Shown: positions 35,116 through 45,317 of the stretch, piece after piece | Layout of the letters: each line of letters starts with the position of its first letter | How positions within the stretch are numbered: position 1 is the stretch's first letter | Origin: Calditrichota bacterium | GTDB taxonomy: Bacteria > CLD3 | NCBI GenBank assembly: GCA_008501735.1 | Contig: QQUF01000022.1 | Location: 35,034-99,033, forward strand | Direction of reading: 5' to 3' | DNA: 64,000 nucleotides | The notes under the pieces: model-generated | Database searches by the model: none | Seen by the model: only the letters and a program-made list of their open reading frames with translations | Told to the model about the DNA's origin: nothing | Translations under genes and position numbers: made by a program

Positions 35116-36639
35116 ATGAAACTCATTAAAGAAATTTTCCCAATTTTCTTTGTTGCGGTAACACTTTGTGTAAACGCTTGTCAAGAAGATTTACACGAAC
35201 ATTTACCTTTGGTGCATTCTGTCTCAATTTCACCCGAAAGCATAAATTCTCAGGAAACCGTTAGTCTTTCAGTTTACTCTACTGACGGAAATGGAGACAA
35301 ACTTTCTTACTCTTGGGAAAGTGAATTCGGATATTTTTTGAGTAGTACAAATTTACCACAAACCACTTGGCAAGCTCCTTTCGAATCGGGAAATTACACA
35401 ATTTTCTTCACTGTTGATGACGGCAAAAACCTTGTTCGAGACTCTGTTTTGATAACTGTCAACAACCTGCCACCGAATTTTAGTGAAATCAGGCAACCTG
35501 CTAATAACTCAACAAATGTAAAAATTCCAACAACACTCTTTTGGAATGCTTCTGACTACGAAAACGATTCTTTTGTCTATGATTTTTACTTCGGTAAAGA
35601 AGGGAATTTTTCGCTCCAAAAACACAATTTAGAAACCAACTTTTTTAACCCGCTACTTCTTGAGCCAGAAACCAATTACTCTTGGAAAGTCGTTGCTAAA
35701 GATTTAGAAAATGAGAATGAAACTGAAAGCGAAACTTGGTCTTTTAGAACAGGAAAATGGGCAAATTTTAGAACAAATAATTCTGGTTTGCCGATTGATT
35801 TAGCTTTTTCAGTTGCAATTGATCAAAATGATAAAAAATGGATTGGAACTTTCGGCAGTGGTTTAGTTTTGCTTGAAAAGGAAAATTGGATTGTCTTCAA
35901 CACCGATAACTCACCAATTTCAGATGATAAAATTCTTAGTATTGCAATTGACAAAAACAATTCAAAATGGATTGGAACCGATTCGGGTGGCTTGACAGTT
36001 TTTTATGGAGCAAACTGGCGGACTTTTCAAATTGGAAATTCAGCTTTAATTTCTAACTCAATCTTAACAGTTCAAATTGACAACAATGACAAAAAATGGA
36101 TTGGGACTTTACACGGCGGTTTGACAACTTTCGATAACTATGAATGGGAGACTTTTGCAGTCGGAAACTCAGGACTTCCTGATAACACGGTTCTTTCAAT
36201 TGCATTTGAAAATGACAAAACTTGGATTGGAACTTCAAGCGGTGGAGTTGCTTCATTAGAAAATGAAATTTGGAAAGTCTTTGACACCTCGAATTCACCT
36301 TTACCAATTAACCGAATTAATTCAATTTCAGTTGACCAAAATGGTAAGAAGTGGTTCGGAACTCCAAAGGGTTTAGTTTCTTTTGACGGACAAAATTGGC
36401 AAGTTTTCACAGAAGAAAATTCAGACTTATTGGACGACCAAGTCTTTTCACTCAACGTTGACTCCAAGAACAAAAAGTGGATTGGAACAAGCAAAGGACT
36501 TAGCAGTTTTGACAAAAAATACTGGAGTTCTTACGAAGAGTTTTTTGGTAGCAACATTTTGGAAATCAAAATTGACGACTCTGGCAAGAAATGGATTTCT
36601 ACAGAAGGCTCAGGGCTTGTGATGACGAATGAGCAATAA
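35116..36639 (+). CDS. Lipoprotein with PKD/Fn3 domains and two-component-regulator-type propeller
   Basis: 507 residues. The signal peptide ends in lipobox VNAC. Residues about 30-120 are PKD-like (SISPESINSQETVSLSVYST, DGNGDKLSYSW) and 120-215 Fn3-like (RQPANNSTNVKIPTTLFWNA). From about 220 there are seven or eight units of about 40 residues with the core IDxNxKKWIGT..GGL..F, the Reg_prop propeller normally found in the sensor half of hybrid two-component proteins of Bacteroidota. Here it is free of any kinase. It is probably a surface-anchored ligand or glycan-binding protein. It converges on rsmE. Confidence 0.8.
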   Translation: MKLIKEIFPIFFVAVTLCVNACQEDLHEHLPLVHSVSISPESINSQETVSLSVYSTDGNGDKLSYSWESEFGYFLSSTNLPQTTWQAPFESGNYTIFFTVDDGKNLVRDSVLITVNNLPPNFSEIRQPANNSTNVKIPTTLFWNASDYENDSFVYDFYFGKEGNFSLQKHNLETNFFNPLLLEPETNYSWKVVAKDLENENETESETWSFRTGKWANFRTNNSGLPIDLAFSVAIDQNDKKWIGTFGSGLVLLEKENWIVFNTDNSPISDDKILSIAIDKNNSKWIGTDSGGLTVFYGANWRTFQIGNSALISNSILTVQIDNNDKKWIGTLHGGLTTFDNYEWETFAVGNSGLPDNTVLSIAFENDKTWIGTSSGGVASLENEIWKVFDTSNSPLPINRINSISVDQNGKKWFGTPKGLVSFDGQNWQVFTEENSDLLDDQVFSLNVDSKNKKWIGTSKGLSSFDKKYWSSYEEFFGSNILEIKIDDSGKKWISTEGSGLVMTNEQ

Positions 36640-36654
36640 TTTTTAATTTCACAT

Positions 36655-37356
36655 CTATTTTTTCAAAAGTAAAGCACAAGCTACAATCGAAGCAGTTTCC
36701 GTTCTGAGTCGCCTTTTGCCAAGCGACAAGGATTGAAAATTTTTTGTTAAAACTTTTGTCACTTCTTCTTCCGAAAATCCTTTTTCAGAGCCAACCAAAA
36801 TTAGTGTCTCGGAGTCTTTAGAGAGGCTTTCCTTTGAGCTTTCCACAAACTCTTCGTGTGCAATTAGCCTTTGTGGAAAACTTGTGGATAACTCTAAAAC
36901 TTGTGCAAAACTAATCGGTTCAACTACTTCTGTGAGCCAATTTCCTCCACTTTGCTTCAAAGCACTAACCGAAATTTTTTTCCAACGCTCAAGCCTAACT
37001 TTTTCCTTAACGTTTTGTGATTTTATCGGAATGATTTTTTTGATTCCAAGTTCGGAACATTTTTCAACTAAAAAGTCAAAACGATTGCTATGTAAAATTC
37101 CGACTGCGAGAGTAATTTTGTTTTCATTTTCAGGTTCGTCAACGAGTGTCTCAAGGATTTCTGCTTTACAAGATTTTTTGTAAAATTCTTTGGCTTTTGC
37201 GAGGAAAATTTTCCCTTTCCCATCAGTAACTTGGAAGGGTAAATCTTTGTTTTTTCGTAAGACTTTGAAGAGGTGGTTGAACTCTTCATTTTCAAGTAAA
37301 AGGGTTTTATTTTTGAGGTCAATTTTTTCTGTAAAAAATAAAAACTGGTGAGCCAA
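36655..37356 (-). CDS. rsmE: 16S rRNA (uracil(1498)-N(3))-methyltransferase
   Basis: 233 residues from TTG 37356 with AAGGAAG seven bases before. SPOUT-fold marks are NHLFKVLRKNK (HxxxVLR, the RNA-binding PUA-like start), ILHSNRFDFLVEKCSELGIK, SALKQSGGNWLTEV, LILVGSEKGFSEEEV (SAM-binding G-x-E-G-F/G) and LGKRRLRTETASIVA, the trefoil-knot signature LG-x-R-x-LRTETA. It methylates U1498 of 16S rRNA near the decoding site. It is transcribed divergently from the outer-membrane barrel gene. Confidence 0.95.
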   Translation of the reverse strand: MAHQFLFFTEKIDLKNKTLLLENEEFNHLFKVLRKNKDLPFQVTDGKGKIFLAKAKEFYKKSCKAEILETLVDEPENENKITLAVGILHSNRFDFLVEKCSELGIKKIIPIKSQNVKEKVRLERWKKISVSALKQSGGNWLTEVVEPISFAQVLELSTSFPQRLIAHEEFVESSKESLSKDSETLILVGSEKGFSEEEVTKVLTKNFQSLSLGKRRLRTETASIVACALLLKK

Positions 37357-37486
37357 AATTTTTCTTCCTTTTTTGTGTTTTAAATCTGATTACCGATTGA
37401 TTTTACTCTTCTGAAAAATACAAAAATTAATTATATTAACCCGATTTTTTAAGCATAAAAATTTAACTTTAAGTGAGTTGTAAAAT

Positions 37487-38860
37487 ATGAAAAAATTTAC
37501 CGCTTTTGTTTTAGGTGTTTTCGCACTTCCAACGGTACTTTTTGCACAAGGTGAAGGCTTTTCTATGAACGTTGACGGAGCAGTCGGAGCAACAATTGTT
37601 GACGGCGAACTTGTGAACTCAATCGGAATCAGACCTGAATTCGTAATCGGCAAACTCGGAGTCAGACTTGACCTTTCACTTTACCTTGACGCAGACGGAA
37701 AAATCAAAGACGAATACTGGGACGAACCTGGAGATTACTTAGAGAAAATTTATTACATTCGTTGGGGACAAAAAGGCGACCCTTTTTATATCAAAGGCGG
37801 ACAACTTGACAACGTAACTTTAGGTTATGGACTCTTAGTAAACAACTACGCAAACTCCGTTGAGTATCCAAACAGAATTAGAGTCGGAACTCAAATCGGA
37901 ATTGACAAAGGCGATTGGGGTTTTGACGCTTTCCAAAACAACTTCCGCGAACTTGACAATAAAGGAAGCCTTTACGGAGTCAGAGGTTTTTACAGACCAA
38001 TTCCAATTCTTGAAGTTGGAGCAACTTGGGCAAGTGACAACGACCAATTTGCAAACGTTGGTTTCCGCGAAGATGTAAAAGATGCTAAAGATTTACTATC
38101 GACATTAACTTTACCAGCTATACCAGGTGAGCCTGCAAAATTAGACGGATTTTTGAAAGAAGACCCTGCAATTTCAGGATTTGTTCTTGACGCAGCAGTT
38201 CCGATAATCAGGCAAAAAAGCCTCAACCTGACATTTTACACTCAGTACGCAAAATTGATTGATTACGGTTACGGTTTGACTCCAATTGGAGCAAAACTTC
38301 AAATCTCACTCCTTAGTGCAAGAGCTGAACTCAGAAGATTCGGTAAAGAATTCGTTTCGGAATATTTTGACAGAACTTACGAACTGAACCGCTCAAGTTT
38401 GGTAAATAGCGACGGAGTTTATTCAGCTGTAACAAAAGAAGAAAGTATCACAAGTTTCCAAAAAACAACTAACGGTTATTTTGGAGAAGCGAGTTTTACA
38501 ATTCCACAGATTTTGGTGGCAACAGCAGCTTTTTCCGATATGCTTGGAAACAAAGACGAAAATGGAAAATCAATTCACGACCAAAGCCTTTATGCAGAAG
38601 CAGATTTAAATACAAAATATATTCCACAAATTTCAAAAGCCACAGCTTACTACCAACAAACTCACGTTGACAATGTTTTTAGTTTCGACCAAACACAATC
38701 AACAATTTGGGGTTATAAATTAGGTTATGAACTCGCTGCAAATGCTTCTTTGGTTTTCGATTGGCAACATCACTACGTTCCAAATGGAACAAAAGCTAAC
38801 GGAGAAACAAAATACAAAGTCGAACGAGTTGTAACTATCGAAACGATAATTTCGTTTTAA
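37487..38860 (+). CDS. Outer-membrane beta-barrel protein
   Basis: 457 residues. The Sec signal peptide MKKFTAFVLGVFALPTVLFA is cleaved before QGEG. The mature protein is made of alternating amphipathic strands (VRLDLSLYLDADGKI, DPFYIKGGQL, GLLVNNYANS, VEYPNRIRVGTQIGID, ARAELRRF, SLVFDWQHHYV) and ends in VVTIETIISF. The C-terminal Phe is the usual signal for the BAM machinery. The family is not recognised; similar barrels are often annotated as hypothetical outer-membrane proteins in Ignavibacteria. No plug or TonB box was noticed, so a diffusion pore or structural role is more likely than active uptake. Confidence 0.8.
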   Translation: MKKFTAFVLGVFALPTVLFAQGEGFSMNVDGAVGATIVDGELVNSIGIRPEFVIGKLGVRLDLSLYLDADGKIKDEYWDEPGDYLEKIYYIRWGQKGDPFYIKGGQLDNVTLGYGLLVNNYANSVEYPNRIRVGTQIGIDKGDWGFDAFQNNFRELDNKGSLYGVRGFYRPIPILEVGATWASDNDQFANVGFREDVKDAKDLLSTLTLPAIPGEPAKLDGFLKEDPAISGFVLDAAVPIIRQKSLNLTFYTQYAKLIDYGYGLTPIGAKLQISLLSARAELRRFGKEFVSEYFDRTYELNRSSLVNSDGVYSAVTKEESITSFQKTTNGYFGEASFTIPQILVATAAFSDMLGNKDENGKSIHDQSLYAEADLNTKYIPQISKATAYYQQTHVDNVFSFDQTQSTIWGYKLGYELAANASLVFDWQHHYVPNGTKANGETKYKVERVVTIETIISF

Positions 38861-38908
38861 TGTTAATTAAAGCTGTACCTCTTTTAAAACTTACGCAAAT
38901 ACTAATTT

Positions 38909-41506
38909 ATGGAGAAAAATAGATTGGACAAAGGAAACGAAGTCATTCTTCCTGTTAATCTCGAACAGGAAATGAAAGACGCTTATTTAGATTATTCAAT
39001 GTCAGTAATTGTCTCAAGAGCTTTACCTGATGTAAGAGATGGACTAAAACCTGTTCACAGAAGAATTCTTTACGGAATGAACGGACTTGGGGTTTACCAC
39101 GACAAAGCCTACAAAAAATGTGCAGGAATTGTCGGGGAAGTTATGGGAAAATATCACCCTCACGGAGATTCTGCGATTTACGACAGTTTGGTGAGAATGG
39201 CTCAAGATTTCTCAATGCGTTATCCACTCGTTGACGGACAAGGCAACTTCGGAAGTGTTGATGGAGATTCTGCCGCTGCAATGCGTTACACTGAAGCAAG
39301 AATGTCCAAGATGTCAAGTGATATTCTCAAAGACATTGAAAAAAATACTGTTGATTTTAGACCGAATTACGACGACTCTTTGCAAGAACCAATCGTTCTA
39401 CCTTCAAAACTTCCAAACCTTTTGATAAATGGCTCAGACGGAATTGCCGTTGGAATGGCGACGAAAATCCCACCTCACAACATCAATGAAATTATTAGCG
39501 GGACAATCGCCACAATCGAAAGTATGGACGAGAATGGTGAGATTTCGATTACAAACGAAGAATTGATGGACAACCACATTACTGCTCCTGACTTTCCAAC
39601 TGGCGGAATTATCCACGGGATTCTTGGAGTTCGTCAAGCCTACACAACTGGAAGAGGAAGAGTTGTAGTCCGTGCAAAATGTTCGATTGAAGAAAGTCCA
39701 AGAGGCGGAAGAGATGCGATAATTATTACAGAAATCCCTTTCCAAGTCAATAAAACAAACCTCATTGAAAAAATTGTCGAACTTGTCAAACTAAAAAAAG
39801 TCGAAGAAATTGCAGACATTCGCGATGAGTCAGACAGAACAGGAATGAGACTTGTAATCGAACTGAAAAGAGGAACTGTCTCACCTCAAGCCGTTTTAAA
39901 CACACTCTACAAACACACACAGCTTCAAAACACCTTTGGTGTAAATATGATTGCTCTTGTTGACGGAAGACCACAAACGTTAACTCTTAGAGATATTTTA
40001 AAACATTTCATTAACCACAGACACGAAGTTGTTGTCAGAAGAACTCAGTACGATTTAGACCTTGCAGAAAAACGTGCTCATATTTTGGAAGGTTTACTCA
40101 AGGCTCTTGACCACATTGATGAAGTTATCAAAACAATTCGTGCTTCTAAAAGTCGTGATGAAGCATTGCACGGTTTAATGGAAAAATTTGAGCTTTCAGA
40201 CCTGCAAAGTAAAGCAATTCTTGAAATGCAACTCCAGCGTTTGACAGGACTCGAAAGAGAAAAACTTGAAAACGAATACAAAGAGCTTAAAGAAACAATC
40301 GCTGGTTACAATGAAATTCTCGGAAACCGTGATTTAAGAATGCAAATCATTAAAGATGAACTTCTTGAAATTCAAGAAGCTTATGGCGATGAAAGAAATA
40401 CTGAAATCGAATTTTCAGGCGAAGAATTCACTGTCGAAGATTTGATTCCAGAAGAAGACGTTGTTGTTAGCATAACTCACGAAGGTTTCATCAAACGTGC
40501 TGCAGTAACTGAGTTCAGAACTCAAAATCGTGGTGGAAGAGGTGCAACAAGTGCAAAAGCCAAAAATGAAGATTTTGTCGAACATTTGTTTGTAGCTTCG
40601 TCTCACGGTTACATTATGTTTTTCACGAATCTTGGAAGATGTCATTGGCTAAGAGTTTTCTCTATTCCACCAGCAGCAAAATCTTCTCGTGGAAGAGCAA
40701 TCGTAAATATGATTGAGTTCCAAGAAGGAGAAACAATTGCAGCGATTCAGACAGTTAGAAGATTCGACGAAGAAAGTTATGTAGTAATGGCAACACGAAA
40801 CGGAACTGTGAAAAAAACAGCTCTTTCTGCTTACTCAAACATCAGAAAAGGTGGAGTAAATGCAATTACAATTCGTGAAGATGATGCTTTAGTCGAAGCA
40901 AAAATTTCTGATGGAAACCAAGATATAATTATCGGAACTCACAATGGAATGGCAATTCGTTTCCACGAATCAAAACTTCGTGCGATGGGAAGAACTGCCA
41001 CAGGAAATCGCGGAATTCGTTTAGGAGCAGGCGACTTCGTTGTTGGAATGGTAATTACTGCAAGCGAAGGAAAAACTCTCCTTGTTGTTACTGACAAAGG
41101 TTACGGAAAACGCACTTACATCACTCACGACCCAAGCGAAGAAAGAACAGAAGAGGACAATGACATTTACAGACTTATAAATCGTGGTGGAAAAGGTGTC
41201 CGAACTTTGAAGACTAATGCAAAAGTCGGAAATATTTTGACAATTATGGAAGGAAATGACGATGAAGACCTAATGATTATTACCGAGTCTGGAATTGCTA
41301 TTAGAATTCACGTCAAAAATATTTCTACAATTGGAAGAAATACTCAAGGCGTTCGATTGATAAATCTTTTAGATGGCGATAGAGTTTCCGATTGTGCGAG
41401 AATTCCTAAGCAAGAAGATGAAGAGGACATTGAAAATACTACTGAAAATCCCTCAGAGGAATCTGCTCCAAGTGAAGGAAACTCTTCTCAAGAAGAACAA
41501 GAGTAA
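38909..41506 (+). CDS. gyrA: DNA gyrase subunit A
   Basis: 865 residues. The catalytic tyrosine is Y127 in [10 protein letters not shown], and the quinolone-region helix is [10 protein letters not shown] with wild-type Ser88 and Asp92. The GyrA box, which distinguishes GyrA from ParC, is [14 protein letters not shown] in the C-terminal six-bladed pinwheel. The box departs from the usual QRRGGRG(K/R)G in its second and last positions. An acidic tail ([20 protein letters not shown]) ends the protein and probably tunes DNA wrapping. It introduces negative supercoils with GyrB, which is not adjacent. The start at ATG 38909 has no clear ribosome site; an in-frame TTG at 38924 follows GGAG and is the alternative. 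Confidence 0.97.
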   Translation: MEKNRLDKGNEVILPVNLEQEMKDAYLDYSMSVIVSRALPDVRDGLKPVHRRILYGMNGLGVYHDKAYKKCAGIVGEVMGKYHPHGDSAIYDSLVRMAQDFSMRYPLVDGQGNFGSVDGDSAAAMRYTEARMSKMSSDILKDIEKNTVDFRPNYDDSLQEPIVLPSKLPNLLINGSDGIAVGMATKIPPHNINEIISGTIATIESMDENGEISITNEELMDNHITAPDFPTGGIIHGILGVRQAYTTGRGRVVVRAKCSIEESPRGGRDAIIITEIPFQVNKTNLIEKIVELVKLKKVEEIADIRDESDRTGMRLVIELKRGTVSPQAVLNTLYKHTQLQNTFGVNMIALVDGRPQTLTLRDILKHFINHRHEVVVRRTQYDLDLAEKRAHILEGLLKALDHIDEVIKTIRASKSRDEALHGLMEKFELSDLQSKAILEMQLQRLTGLEREKLENEYKELKETIAGYNEILGNRDLRMQIIKDELLEIQEAYGDERNTEIEFSGEEFTVEDLIPEEDVVVSITHEGFIKRAAVTEFRTQNRGGRGATSAKAKNEDFVEHLFVASSHGYIMFFTNLGRCHWLRVFSIPPAAKSSRGRAIVNMIEFQEGETIAAIQTVRRFDEESYVVMATRNGTVKKTALSAYSNIRKGGVNAITIREDDALVEAKISDGNQDIIIGTHNGMAIRFHESKLRAMGRTATGNRGIRLGAGDFVVGMVITASEGKTLLVVTDKGYGKRTYITHDPSEERTEEDNDIYRLINRGGKGVRTLKTNAKVGNILTIMEGNDDEDLMIITESGIAIRIHVKNISTIGRNTQGVRLINLLDGDRVSDCARIPKQEDEEDIENTTENPSEESAPSEGNSSQEEQE

Positions 41507-41529
41507 ACTTTAAATTATAAAATTCTACG

Positions 41530-41567
41530 AGCCCTCTCAGCTTTTAAAGTTTGAGAGGGCTTTTTTT
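41530..41567 (+). terminator. Rho-independent terminator of gyrA
   Basis: AGCCCTCTCA (41530-41539) pairs with TGAGAGGGCT (41552-41561), followed by seven T. The rnz ATG lies 17 bases after the T run. Confidence 0.92.
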
Positions 41568-41583
41568 AAAAGAAAGAACCTTA

Positions 41584-42501
41584 ATGGAATTAGTTGCGCT
41601 CGGAACAGGTGCCGCTTCACCAACACTTGAAAGAAATGTTGCCGCTTATGCTTTACTTCGCCTTGGGGAAATTTTGCTTTTCGATTGTGGTGAAGGAACA
41701 CAAGTTCAATTTGCCAAAGCTAAACTTAGTATGTACAAAGTTAGCAAAATTTTTATAACTCACCTTCACGGTGACCATTTTTATGGCTTAATCCCTTTTC
41801 TAACGACTTTACAACTCAACAAAAGAACAACCCCTCTTGAAATTTATGGTCCAAAAGGACTACGTGAATACATTGATTTTATGAAAAGAATCTCACAAGT
41901 TGGTTTTCAATACGATTTGAAAATAACAGAAATTGATGAAGAGTTTGAAGGTGGAATTATTTTTGAAAACTCAGAATACGTAGTGAAAGCGATGCCTCTT
42001 TTACACAGAATTTTCGTTCTTGGTTATTCACTTGAGGAAAAAGAAAAACCTGGGCATTTTAACAATGAACTTGCCGAAGAACTTGGAATTCCATCAGGTC
42101 CTATTCGCGGGGAAATAAAAAACGGTGCGACAGTTACACTTGAAAACGGAGCTGTTGTAACTCCCGAAATGATAATTGGTGACCCGATTAAAGGCAAAAA
42201 AGTAACTTATTGCACAGACACACTTTACTACAAAAACTCGATTGAACTTGCAAATGAATCCGATTTGTTAATTCACGAAGGAACTTTCGACCCTGATGAA
42301 TTGGAAAAAGCACAGCAGACAAAACACGCAACTTCTCTACAAGCAGCATTGGTTGCAAAAGAGTCAAATTCAAAGAACTTGCTAATCACGCACATCAGTT
42401 CTCGTTACGTCGGAGCAAATAGAAATTTGATAAAAAAAGGAATTGCCGAAGTCTTCCCGGACTTCACAATTGCAAAAGATTTGATGAGAGTTAAGATTTA
42501 A
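41584..42501 (+). CDS. rnz: Ribonuclease Z
   Basis: 305 residues from ATG 41584. A frame start at 41551 would lie inside the gyrA terminator and is rejected. Motifs are LGTGAASPTLERNVAAYAL, FDCGEGTQVQF, the metallo-beta-lactamase zinc motif THLHGDHFYGL, a flexible-arm region at about 155-195 with EELGIPSGPIRGEI, YCTDTLYY (metal Asp), LLIHEGTFDPDE and NLLITHISSRY (last His). This is the short-form tRNase Z that cuts the 3' trailer from tRNA precursors. The last codons share a TTAA with the stop of the convergent kinase gene. Confidence 0.95.
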   Translation: MELVALGTGAASPTLERNVAAYALLRLGEILLFDCGEGTQVQFAKAKLSMYKVSKIFITHLHGDHFYGLIPFLTTLQLNKRTTPLEIYGPKGLREYIDFMKRISQVGFQYDLKITEIDEEFEGGIIFENSEYVVKAMPLLHRIFVLGYSLEEKEKPGHFNNELAEELGIPSGPIRGEIKNGATVTLENGAVVTPEMIIGDPIKGKKVTYCTDTLYYKNSIELANESDLLIHEGTFDPDELEKAQQTKHATSLQAALVAKESNSKNLLITHISSRYVGANRNLIKKGIAEVFPDFTIAKDLMRVKI

Positions 42502-43574
42502 GTTGGCAAGAAAATCGTAACCGTTGTTCCTTCTCCTTCTTCACTGTCAATCAAAATACTCCCGTTGTGGTCTTTGATAATTTTATTTGACATTGGTAAG
42601 CCAATTCCCGTTCCATTTTGTTTCGTAGTGAAAAATAAGTCAAAAAGTTTTTTCTGATTTTCTTTTGAAATCCCGTGTCCTGTATCTCTAAAAATAAATT
42701 CAAAACCATTAGAAACTTTATTAACAGAAATAAATAGGTTTCCGCCACTTTCCATTGCTTGAATGGAATTTAGAAGAATATTTAAGAAAACTTGCTGTAC
42801 TTGGTTTGTATCAACAATGAGAACAACTTTGTCGCTTGATTCATAATTTTTGTGAATTATAACGTTTTGCTTTTTTGCAACTCGCTTTACAAAAAACAAA
42901 GCACTTTCGAGATTTTCGATGAGGTTTGCAGGTTTCTTGTTTGAAATCTTTTCTCGTGTAAAATCCAAAAGCTGATTCAGAACCGAGTCCAAACGGTTGA
43001 TGTCTTTTACAATGCTCTCGTGAATTTCAGAATACTCAGGGTCATCGGAAAGTCCTTCGCTAAGAGCGTCAAGTCCAAGGCGAATTCCTGTGAGCGGATT
43101 TCGGATTTCGTGAGCAACTCCCATCGAAACTTCACCAAGAAGTGCAAGTTTTTCCGAGTAAACTAATTTTTCTTCGAGTTTCTTTCTTTGAGTGATGTCA
43201 CGAGTAACTTCGATTGCGTAATTAACCTCGTCATTTTCATCTTTTAATGGAAAAACCCTCAATTCGTAGTATTTAAGTTCACCTTCTTTATTAGGAATAG
43301 AATATTCGATAGCTTCTTCTTTCCCTGTTTGAAAAACATTTGAAGCACTGCAAAAAGAACAAGTTTGCGATTCACCATAAAATTCTTCGTGGCATTTTAA
43401 ACCTAAAGTAGAACCTAAGGTTTTACCCAAATTTCTTTCAGCAACTTCATTGATGAAAACAATTTCAAAGTTCTTATCAATAATTTTTATCGAATCACCA
43501 AGTTTGTCAAAAATTGACTGCAAAAACTTTGATGAAAGGTCAAAAGTTTCGTTTATAATTTTTAGAGAATTCAT
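42498..43574 (-). CDS. PAS-domain sensor histidine kinase (soluble, NtrB-like)
   Basis: 358 residues from ATG 43574; an upstream frame extension is not needed. No membrane segment. The PAS domain (about 10-130) contains a cysteine group, C61 in LKCHEEFYG and C72/C75 in QTCSFC. This is a pattern common to a branch of PAS kinases and could hold metal or sense redox. The HisKA box is GVAHEIRNPLTGIRLGLDAL with His155. ATP-binding marks are an N-box around NILLNSIQAM, DTGHGISKE and GTGIGLPMSNKII. No response regulator is adjacent, so its partner is unknown. Confidence 0.9.
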   Translation of the reverse strand: MNSLKIINETFDLSSKFLQSIFDKLGDSIKIIDKNFEIVFINEVAERNLGKTLGSTLGLKCHEEFYGESQTCSFCSASNVFQTGKEEAIEYSIPNKEGELKYYELRVFPLKDENDEVNYAIEVTRDITQRKKLEEKLVYSEKLALLGEVSMGVAHEIRNPLTGIRLGLDALSEGLSDDPEYSEIHESIVKDINRLDSVLNQLLDFTREKISNKKPANLIENLESALFFVKRVAKKQNVIIHKNYESSDKVVLIVDTNQVQQVFLNILLNSIQAMESGGNLFISVNKVSNGFEFIFRDTGHGISKENQKKLFDLFFTTKQNGTGIGLPMSNKIIKDHNGSILIDSEEGEGTTVTIFLPT

Positions 43575-43644
43575 TCTAATGACTTTTTGAAAACGTGAAT
43601 TCCGCTCGAAGCGTAAAACCCACAAAATTTGTTTGGGACTAATA

Positions 43645-43681
43645 AAATTGGTCGTTTCAACAAATGCTCTACGACCAATTT
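43645..43681 (-). terminator. Probable terminator of pyrE
   Basis: AAATTGGTCGT (43645-43655) pairs with ACGACCAATTT (43671-43681), an 11-bp perfect stem with a 15-base loop. On the minus strand it is followed by TTTTATTA. The long loop and short T run make it a moderate candidate. Confidence 0.5.
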
Positions 43682-43701
43682 AAACTTTAATTACAGAACT
43701 A

Positions 43702-43732
43702 AAAATTCTTAATTTCTAATTCGTAATTCTTA
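43702..43732. repeat. AT-rich repeat overlapping the pyrE stop codon
   Basis: Units AATTCTTAATTT and CTAATTCGTAATTCTTAA. The 19-mer TAATTTCTAATTCGTAATT (43710-43728) recurs exactly, inverted, inside the sorting-domain coding region near 48875. The final TTAA provides the pyrE stop. Confidence 0.7.
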
Positions 43733-44290
43733 AGAGCGACTTCCTGGCTTTACAACTGGAATTCCGAGTCCACAAGTTGGACAAGAATCCGGGTGGTAAG
43801 CCAAAACTTCCATTTTCAAAAGAGATGCTTGTTTTGTCCCGAATTGCACAACTCCGTTACTTCTGTCAACTATGTAACCAACTCCAACAACATTCGCACC
43901 TTTTGACTCGACTAATTTTATCACTTCTTTGACTGAACCGCCAGTTGTTACAACGTCTTCAACAACAAGAATATTTTCGCCTTCTTCGACTGAAAAACCT
44001 CTTCGCAAAGTCATTTCACCGTTTTGTCTTTCCGCAAAAATTGTTCTTTTGTCAAGGATTCTACCCATTTCAGTTCCGACAACAATTCCACCAATTGCAG
44101 GAGAAATCACTGTGTCAATTTTAACTCCAGCAAATCTGTTTGCAAGTTCTGTGCAAAGTGCTGTCAAGTGTTTTGGGTGTTGTAAAACTTTTGCACATTG
44201 AAAATAATTGTCAGAGTGCAAACCTGAAGTCAACATAAAATGACCGTCAAGCAAAGCCCCTGTTTCTTTGAAAATTTTAAAAATATCCAT
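43730..44290 (-). CDS. pyrE: Orotate phosphoribosyltransferase
   Basis: 186 residues. [20 protein letters not shown] is the N-terminal orotate-binding region and [19 protein letters not shown] follows it. The PRPP loop is [19 protein letters not shown]. The C-terminus carries [16 protein letters not shown], a Cys pair seen in a subset of PyrE proteins, here part of a PDSCPTCG motif. It joins orotate and PRPP to form OMP in pyrimidine synthesis. The next gene upstream on the same strand, pyrF, carries out the following step; a CAGCC-family repeat lies between them. Confidence 0.96.
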   Translation of the reverse strand: MDIFKIFKETGALLDGHFMLTSGLHSDNYFQCAKVLQHPKHLTALCTELANRFAGVKIDTVISPAIGGIVVGTEMGRILDKRTIFAERQNGEMTLRRGFSVEEGENILVVEDVVTTGGSVKEVIKLVESKGANVVGVGYIVDRSNGVVQFGTKQASLLKMEVLAYHPDSCPTCGLGIPVVKPGSRS

Positions 44291-44370
44291 TTATTTTTCT
44301 ACTTTATTTTTATTGAACTTCGTATTCTACTACTTTTGGATTTGAAAACCCACAAAACTAAATCGTTACA

Positions 44371-44396
44371 GGAGAGCAGCCTAAAGGCTGCACTCC
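44371..44396. repeat. Inverted repeat, CAGCCTAAAGGCTG family
   Basis: GGAGAGCAGCC-TAAA-GGCTGCACTCC is an 11-bp imperfect stem (one mismatch) with a 4-base loop. It matches the core of the element at 13514-13563. It lies between pyrF and pyrE and may attenuate read-through. Confidence 0.75.
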
Positions 44397-44416
44397 TTAA
44401 TTTCAGAAAATATAAA

Positions 44417-45211
44417 CTAACCTAAAATCTCGTTAATTTGTCCACGTAATTCTTTAGTTTTTTCCGCAGCGACTTCTGCGAAATCTTTGCCGTTTGAGGC
44501 GTAAATTATTCCTCGACTTGAATTTATCAGCGAAATCTTTCCACCGTATTTCACAGCAAATTCCAAACTTCCGCCTTGAGCTCCGATTCCCGGAATTAAG
44601 TAAGGCATTCCGTCTGTTGCTTCGCGAATTTCTTCAAATTCTTTATTATGCGTTGCACCAACAACTAAGCCGATATTTTTCAAATTATTCCACTCTTTAG
44701 ATTTCCGTGCAACTTTTAAGTAAAGGTTTTCACCCGACTCGACTTTCTGAAAATCTTGCGAACCTTTGTTAGAAGTCAAGCAAAGCATAAAAATCCCGTG
44801 CTTCTCGTCTTCAAGAAAAGGCGAAACTGAGTCAGAACCCATAAAAGGACTCACTGTAATTGCATCAAATCCGAATTCGTAAAAAGCAGATTTGGCATAC
44901 ATTCTTGAAGTGTTTCCGATGTCACCACGTTTTGCATCAAGAATTGTAAAAATGTGTTTGGGAATGTAGTCGATTGTTTTTTTCAGGCTTTCTAAACCTT
45001 TGATTCCGTAAGCCTCGTAAAAAGCGGAATTCGGTTTGTAAGCACCAACAAAATCTTTTGTTGCGTCGATGATTGCTTTGTTAAACTCAAAAATCGGGTC
45101 GTCAGTCTCAAGAATGTGTTTTGGGAATTTCTCCAAATCCACGTCAAGACCGACACAAACATTACTTTTGTTTGTTGAAATTGAGTTCTTTAACTTTTCT
45201 AAGAATTTCAT
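44417..45211 (-). CDS. pyrF: Orotidine 5'-phosphate decarboxylase, type 2
   Basis: 264 residues, the longer type 2 form. Motifs are VCVGLDVDLEKFP, GAYKPNSAFYEAYG, the catalytic lysine in LDAKRGDIGNTS, ITVSPFMGSDSVSPFLE, LCLTSNKGSQDFQ, VVGATHNKE, LIPGIGAQGG and INSSRGIIYA (phosphate binding). It decarboxylates OMP to UMP. pyrF and pyrE lie together on the minus strand, which gives the last two steps of UMP synthesis. Confidence 0.96.
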   Translation of the reverse strand: MKFLEKLKNSISTNKSNVCVGLDVDLEKFPKHILETDDPIFEFNKAIIDATKDFVGAYKPNSAFYEAYGIKGLESLKKTIDYIPKHIFTILDAKRGDIGNTSRMYAKSAFYEFGFDAITVSPFMGSDSVSPFLEDEKHGIFMLCLTSNKGSQDFQKVESGENLYLKVARKSKEWNNLKNIGLVVGATHNKEFEEIREATDGMPYLIPGIGAQGGSLEFAVKYGGKISLINSSRGIIYASNGKDFAEVAAEKTKELRGQINEILG

Positions 45212-45317
45212 AGAACCAATATTTTTTAATGAAAATTAACGTCATTTACTATTTTTCGGTGAATTTAATCATTAAATTGGAAGTTAATTAAAAACTAAAT
45301 CCAATGAAGATTTAAAT

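Noticed and set aside
36138-36515. A 125-codon minus-strand frame inside the propeller lipoprotein
   Set aside because: Antisense of the propeller repeats, with no ribosome site or family features.
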